Assembly (NCBI GenBank): GCA_023445705.1
Contig: JAEXKM010000023.1
Span: 1 to 26,198 of the forward strand
DNA length: 26,198 nucleotides
Source: Pseudomonadota bacterium
GTDB taxonomy: Bacteria > Pseudomonadota > Alphaproteobacteria > Caulobacterales > Caulobacteraceae
Direction: 5' to 3'
The notes beneath the pieces were generated by a model that saw only the letters and a program-made list of their open reading frames with translations, did not search any database and was not told the DNA's origin. Each line of letters opens with the position of its first letter. Position 1 is the stretch's first letter. The position numbers and the translations under genes were made by a program. Positions 22,874 to 26,198 of this stretch are shown in pieces.

Positions 22874-25738
22874 CTAGTGCGCGTCGTCCCAGTTCGCCGC
22901 GGCCCGCGCTTCGACCACCAGCGGCACCGACAGCGACACCGCCGGCTCGGCCGCCCGCTCCATGATCTGCTTGGCCACGGCGATGGTCGCCTCGGCCTCG
23001 GCTTCCGGCGCTTCGAACACCAGTTCGTCGTGCACCTGCAGCAGCATTCGGGTCGAAAGCCCCGCCTCGCGCAGGGCGGCCGGCATGCGCATCATCGCTC
23101 GGCGCATCACGTCGGCGGCCGCGCCCTGGATCGGCGCGTTGATGGCCGCGCGGTCGCCGAAGGCCCGCTCGGCCTGCGACTTCGACTTCACCGCTGGGAT
23201 ATGCACCTTGCGGCCGAAGATGGTGGTCACGAACCCCTGCGTCCGCGCCATCTGTTTGGTGCGGTCCATATAGGCCCGGATTCCCGGGAAGCGCTCGAAA
23301 TAGGTCTTGATGTAGGCGCCCGCCTCGTCCTGCGGGATCGACAGTTGGTTGGCCAGGCCGAAGGCCGAGATGCCATAGACGATGCCGAAATTGATCGCCT
23401 TGGCCCGACGGCGGGTCTCCGGCGGCATCCCCTCGATCGGCACGCCGAACATCTCCGAAGCGGTGGCGGCGTGAATGTCATGGCCTTCGGAGAAGGCCCG
23501 CTTGAGCTGCGGAATGTCGCCGACATGGGCCAGGATACGCAGTTCGATCTGGCTGTAGTCGGCGCTGATCAGGACGTGCCCCGGCTCGGCGATGAAGGCC
23601 TTGCGGATGCGGCGGCCCTCTTCGGTCCGGATCGGGATGTTCTGCAGGTTCGGGTCCGACGAGGACAGGCGGCCGGTCGTCGTCGAGGCCAGGGCGTAGG
23701 AGGTGTGCACCCGGCCGGTCCGCTCGGCGATCGCCGCGACCAGGTTATCCGTATACGTACCTTTCAGCTTCGAGAGCTGCCGCCAGTCGAGCAGCACCCG
23801 CGGAAGCTCGTGGCCCTGGGCCGCCAGGTCCTCCAGCATCGAGGCGTCCGTCGACGCGGCGCCCGTGGCGGTGATCTTGCCCGAGGCCATGCCCATTTCC
23901 TGGAACAGCACCTCGCCGATCTGCTTGGGGCTGCCCAGGTTGAACGGCCGGCCGGCCAGGCGATGGGCCTCGGCCTCCAGTTCGCCCATGCGCACCGAGA
24001 AGTCGTTGGAGAGCTTGCGCAGGGTGTCAGTGTCGACCTTGATCCCCTCGTTCTCCATCTGCGCCAGGACGGCGGGCATGCCGCGCTCGAGAGTCTCGTA
24101 GACCGTCAGCAACCCCTCCTTGGCGAGGCGCGGGCGCAGGTGGTTGTAGAGCCGCAGGGTGACGTCGGCGTCCTCGGCCGCGTAGCAGGTCGCCGGATCC
24201 AGCGGCACGTGCTTGAAGCTTTTCTGCGACTTGCCGGTCCCCGTCACCGACGAGAACTTGATCGGCTCGTGCTCCAGCCAGCGCTTGGAAAGCTCGTCCA
24301 TGCCGTGGCTCTTGTAGAGGCCGGCCTCCAGCGCATAGCTGATCAGCATGGTGTCTTCGACCGGCGCCACCGCGACGCCGTGGCGCGACAGGACGGCCAT
24401 GTCGTACTTGGCGTTCTGGGCGACCTTGAGAACTGTAGGGTCCTCCATCAGCGGCCGGAGCCGCGCGATCACCTCGTCGACGGGAAGCTGCTCGATCGCC
24501 TCAGGCGTCTCGAACTCCAGTCCGCCGTTGCTTTCGTTCTCGTGACCGACCGGGATGTAGCAGGCCTCGCCCGGAGCGACGGCCAGCGAGATTCCGCAGA
24601 GCGCCGCAGTGGCCGAGGACAGAGCGTCGGTTTCGGTGTCGAAGGCCACGATCCCGGCCGCCTTGGCGCGGGCGATCCAGGCGTCCAGGGTCGGCAGGTC
24701 ACGGACGCAGACATAGGCGTTGACGTCGATCGCCGCGGCGACCGCCTTCGCCGGGGCTGGGACAGGCGCCGGCGCCGGCGCGGCCGCAGCCGAAGTCCCG
24801 CCACCGGCCACTCGGCGGGCGAGGGACTTGAACTCCATCTCCTCAAGGAAGGCCGCAAGCTCGTCGGCGTTGGGGGCGTCGACCGCCAGCGCGTCCACCG
24901 GTTCGGGCAGCGGCGTGTCGCAATCCAGACGCACCAGTTCGCGCGAGAGCCGGATCTGGTCGGCGAACTCGATCAGCGTGTCGCGGCGCTTCGGCTGCTT
25001 GATCTCGCCTGCGCGGGCCAGCAGCGTGTCGAGGTCGCCGTACTCGTTGATCAGCAGGGCCGCGGTCTTCACCCCGATCCCCGGCGCGCCCGGCACGTTG
25101 TCGACCGAGTCGCCGCACAGCGCCTGGACGTCGACCACCTTCTCCGGCGGCACGCCGAACTTGTCGATGACCTGCTCGCGGCCGATCTTCACATTCTTCA
25201 TGGTGTCGAGCATCCAGACCCGATCACCCACCAGTTGCATCAGGTCCTTGTCGGACGAGATGATCGTCACTTCGCCGCCCGCGTCCCGCACCTTGCAGGC
25301 ATAGGCGGCGATCAGGTCGTCGGCCTCGTAGCCGGGGAGTTCCAGGCTCGGCACGCCGAAGGCGCGCGTGGCCCGCCGCATCAGCGGAAACTGCGGGATC
25401 AGGTCTTCCGGGGGCGGCGGCCGATGGGCCTTGTATTGGTCATAGAGCTTGTTGCGGAAGGTCTGCTCGGAGTGGTCGAACACCACCGCCAGGTGGGTCG
25501 GCGCCTCGGGTTGCGCCTTCATGTCGACGAGCAGCTTCCACAGCATGTTGCAGAAGCCGCTGATCGCGCCGATCGGCAGGCCGTCCGACTTCCGGGTCAG
25601 GGGCGGCAGGGCATGATAGGCGCGGAAAATGAAGCCCGAACCATCCACCAGGAACAGGCGAACCGCCGGCCCGTCCTGGGTCGGCTCGCGCGGAATGTCG
25701 GAAAGCATAGCGGGGGCGTCGAGCGGCGCATCGGTCAT
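22874..25738 (-). CDS. polA: DNA polymerase I
   Basis: Three-domain repair and Okazaki-fragment polymerase, 954 residues from the ATG at 25738; an in-frame GTG at 25777 would add 13 residues. The 5'-3' exonuclease (about 25-310) has LFLVDGSGFIFRAYHALPP, GYEADDLIAAY and the helix-hairpin-helix GAPGIGVKTA. An Ala/Pro linker (about 315-337) follows. The 3'-5' proofreading domain keeps its motifs: Asp367 and Glu369, Asp446 in NAKYD, and Tyr519/Asp523 in YAAED. The polymerase domain has TTTGRLSSSDPNLQNIP, Asp727 in DYSQIE, the O-helix Lys780/Phe784/Tyr788 and Asp904 in QVHDE. All three activities look intact. It converges on hisE across the repeat. Confidence 0.97.
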   Translation of the reverse strand: MTDAPLDAPAMLSDIPREPTQDGPAVRLFLVDGSGFIFRAYHALPPLTRKSDGLPIGAISGFCNMLWKLLVDMKAQPEAPTHLAVVFDHSEQTFRNKLYDQYKAHRPPPPEDLIPQFPLMRRATRAFGVPSLELPGYEADDLIAAYACKVRDAGGEVTIISSDKDLMQLVGDRVWMLDTMKNVKIGREQVIDKFGVPPEKVVDVQALCGDSVDNVPGAPGIGVKTAALLINEYGDLDTLLARAGEIKQPKRRDTLIEFADQIRLSRELVRLDCDTPLPEPVDALAVDAPNADELAAFLEEMEFKSLARRVAGGGTSAAAAPAPAPVPAPAKAVAAAIDVNAYVCVRDLPTLDAWIARAKAAGIVAFDTETDALSSATAALCGISLAVAPGEACYIPVGHENESNGGLEFETPEAIEQLPVDEVIARLRPLMEDPTVLKVAQNAKYDMAVLSRHGVAVAPVEDTMLISYALEAGLYKSHGMDELSKRWLEHEPIKFSSVTGTGKSQKSFKHVPLDPATCYAAEDADVTLRLYNHLRPRLAKEGLLTVYETLERGMPAVLAQMENEGIKVDTDTLRKLSNDFSVRMGELEAEAHRLAGRPFNLGSPKQIGEVLFQEMGMASGKITATGAASTDASMLEDLAAQGHELPRVLLDWRQLSKLKGTYTDNLVAAIAERTGRVHTSYALASTTTGRLSSSDPNLQNIPIRTEEGRRIRKAFIAEPGHVLISADYSQIELRILAHVGDIPQLKRAFSEGHDIHAATASEMFGVPIEGMPPETRRRAKAINFGIVYGISAFGLANQLSIPQDEAGAYIKTYFERFPGIRAYMDRTKQMARTQGFVTTIFGRKVHIPAVKSKSQAERAFGDRAAINAPIQGAAADVMRRAMMRMPAALREAGLSTRMLLQVHDELVFEAPEAEAEATIAVAKQIMERAAEPAVSLSVPLVVEARAAANWDDAH

Positions 25739-25924
25739 GGCCGGAAGATAGGTGCTGCAGCCCTCAAGGTCACCCACCGGTGTTGCGCTGAAACGCCCTG
25801 GTCAGTCCGTCGAAATCCGCAAAATACGTAGAGTTGTATTAGCCTCGCATTTAACCGCCGGTACACTTTCAGCTAGCTAGGCTGTAGCCCAATCAATGAC
25901 GCGCCTCCTGGGGGTGGGCTGGTC
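25739..25924. promoter_or_regulatory. Divergent intergenic region, polA and MHYT gene
   Basis: This gap of about 190 bases must hold the promoters of polA (leftward) and the MHYT gene (rightward). It is less GC-rich than the genes on either side, notably near 25820-25890. I could not place -35 and -10 boxes with confidence. AGCTAGCTAG at 25871-25880 contains a palindrome but has no clear role. No open reading frame of interest lies inside. Confidence 0.3.
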
Positions 25925-26198
25925 ATGGACATACTCGGGCTTTGCTTCAGCAACACCGTACAGGGCGTCGCCACACGGCACGACGGCGCGCTGGTCCTGA
26001 TCTCCTATCTCGTGGCGACAGTAGCCTCCTACACGGCCCTGGACATGGCCGAGCGGCTTCGCACTGCGCCGCAATCGTCGCGAAGGTTCTGGCGGCTCGG
26101 CGCGGCCCTGGTGCTAGGCGGCGGCGTCTGGTCCATGCACTTCATCGCCATGCTGGCCTACCGGACCCCCTTCCAGGTCCAGTACGACCCAGGACTAA
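25925..26198 (+). CDS. MHYT-domain membrane protein, 3' end cut by the window
   Basis: Only the first 91 codons are present. The reading frame starts MDILGLCFSN and holds a membrane span (about 23-42, ALVLISYLVATVASYTALDM), a basic loop, and a second span running into GGGVWSMHFIAMLAYRTPF. This is the MHYT sensor repeat with MHFI in place of the name-giving tetrapeptide, a common variant. MHYT regions usually have six or seven spans and bind metal, proposed to be copper, and often precede GGDEF/EAL or kinase domains. The output domain here lies beyond the window. The ribosome site is a weak G-run (GGGGGTGGG) just before the ATG, so the start is probable rather than certain. Confidence 0.82.
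   Translation, partial: MDILGLCFSNTVQGVATRHDGALVLISYLVATVASYTALDMAERLRTAPQSSRRFWRLGAALVLGGGVWSMHFIAMLAYRTPFQVQYDPGL

Noticed and set aside
22877..25831. A 984-codon open frame on the plus strand opposite polA
   Set aside because: It is antisense to a complete polA with all motifs; high GC with strong third-position bias keeps the opposite strand free of stops. Its composition (H, R, G and V rich) has no recognisable domain.

Overview
The window is high-GC, gene-dense DNA typical of an alphaproteobacterium. Gene content points to Caulobacterales (Phenylobacterium or Caulobacter type): a ChvG/ChvI two-component system followed by a short HPr kinase, an EIIA-Man-type protein and HPr; an S-adenosylhomocysteinase with the bacterial insert; a PfkB adenosine kinase; a GCTATAGA-type promoter; and dispersed GTGTCATCCCGG/CCGGGATGACAC palindromic repeats. 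This placement is inferred from gene families, not from a database search. About 31 genes are supported, 29 of them complete. No rRNA, tRNA, CRISPR array, insertion sequence or prophage was seen.

Layout: (1) 1-2062: a PaaI-type thioesterase cut by the left edge, an unrecognised protein, and asd. (2) 2072-7472: a long helical protein of unknown function lies divergently to chvI-chvG-hprK-EIIA-HPr, five genes with overlaps or a 10-base gap. This set links envelope sensing to a regulatory phosphotransferase branch. (3) 7519-13235: an inner-membrane OmpA-like protein with a DUF937 region, a YadG/YadH-like ABC exporter, bioB and a CYTH-CHAD protein. (4) 13318-18496: ahcY, a first repeat element, pdxY, a beta-lactamase-fold hydrolase, a DUF2244 membrane protein, nth and a small conserved-looking protein with a clear terminator. 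(5) 18632-22696: adenosine kinase followed by hisB-hisH-hisA-hisF-hisE, nearly all overlapping or within 13 bases. (6) 22726-26198: a second repeat copy, polA with all three domains, and the start of an MHYT-domain membrane protein cut by the right edge.

Metabolic links: ahcY releases adenosine and homocysteine, and the adenosine kinase 5 kb away can return adenosine to AMP. HisH/HisF supply imidazole-glycerol phosphate to HisB and release AICAR to purine synthesis. HprK is expected to phosphorylate HPr at serine 47 while the phosphotransferase route uses histidine 16, passing phosphate on to EIIA histidine 9.

Most of the window is core housekeeping DNA. The features most worth a second look are the two structured repeats whose hairpin arms differ in sequence but keep pairing, the coding-like extension without a start codon in front of the 549-residue protein, and the small protein with a C-terminal EESFPSSDPPS segment. 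I found no clearly new defence or mobile system.
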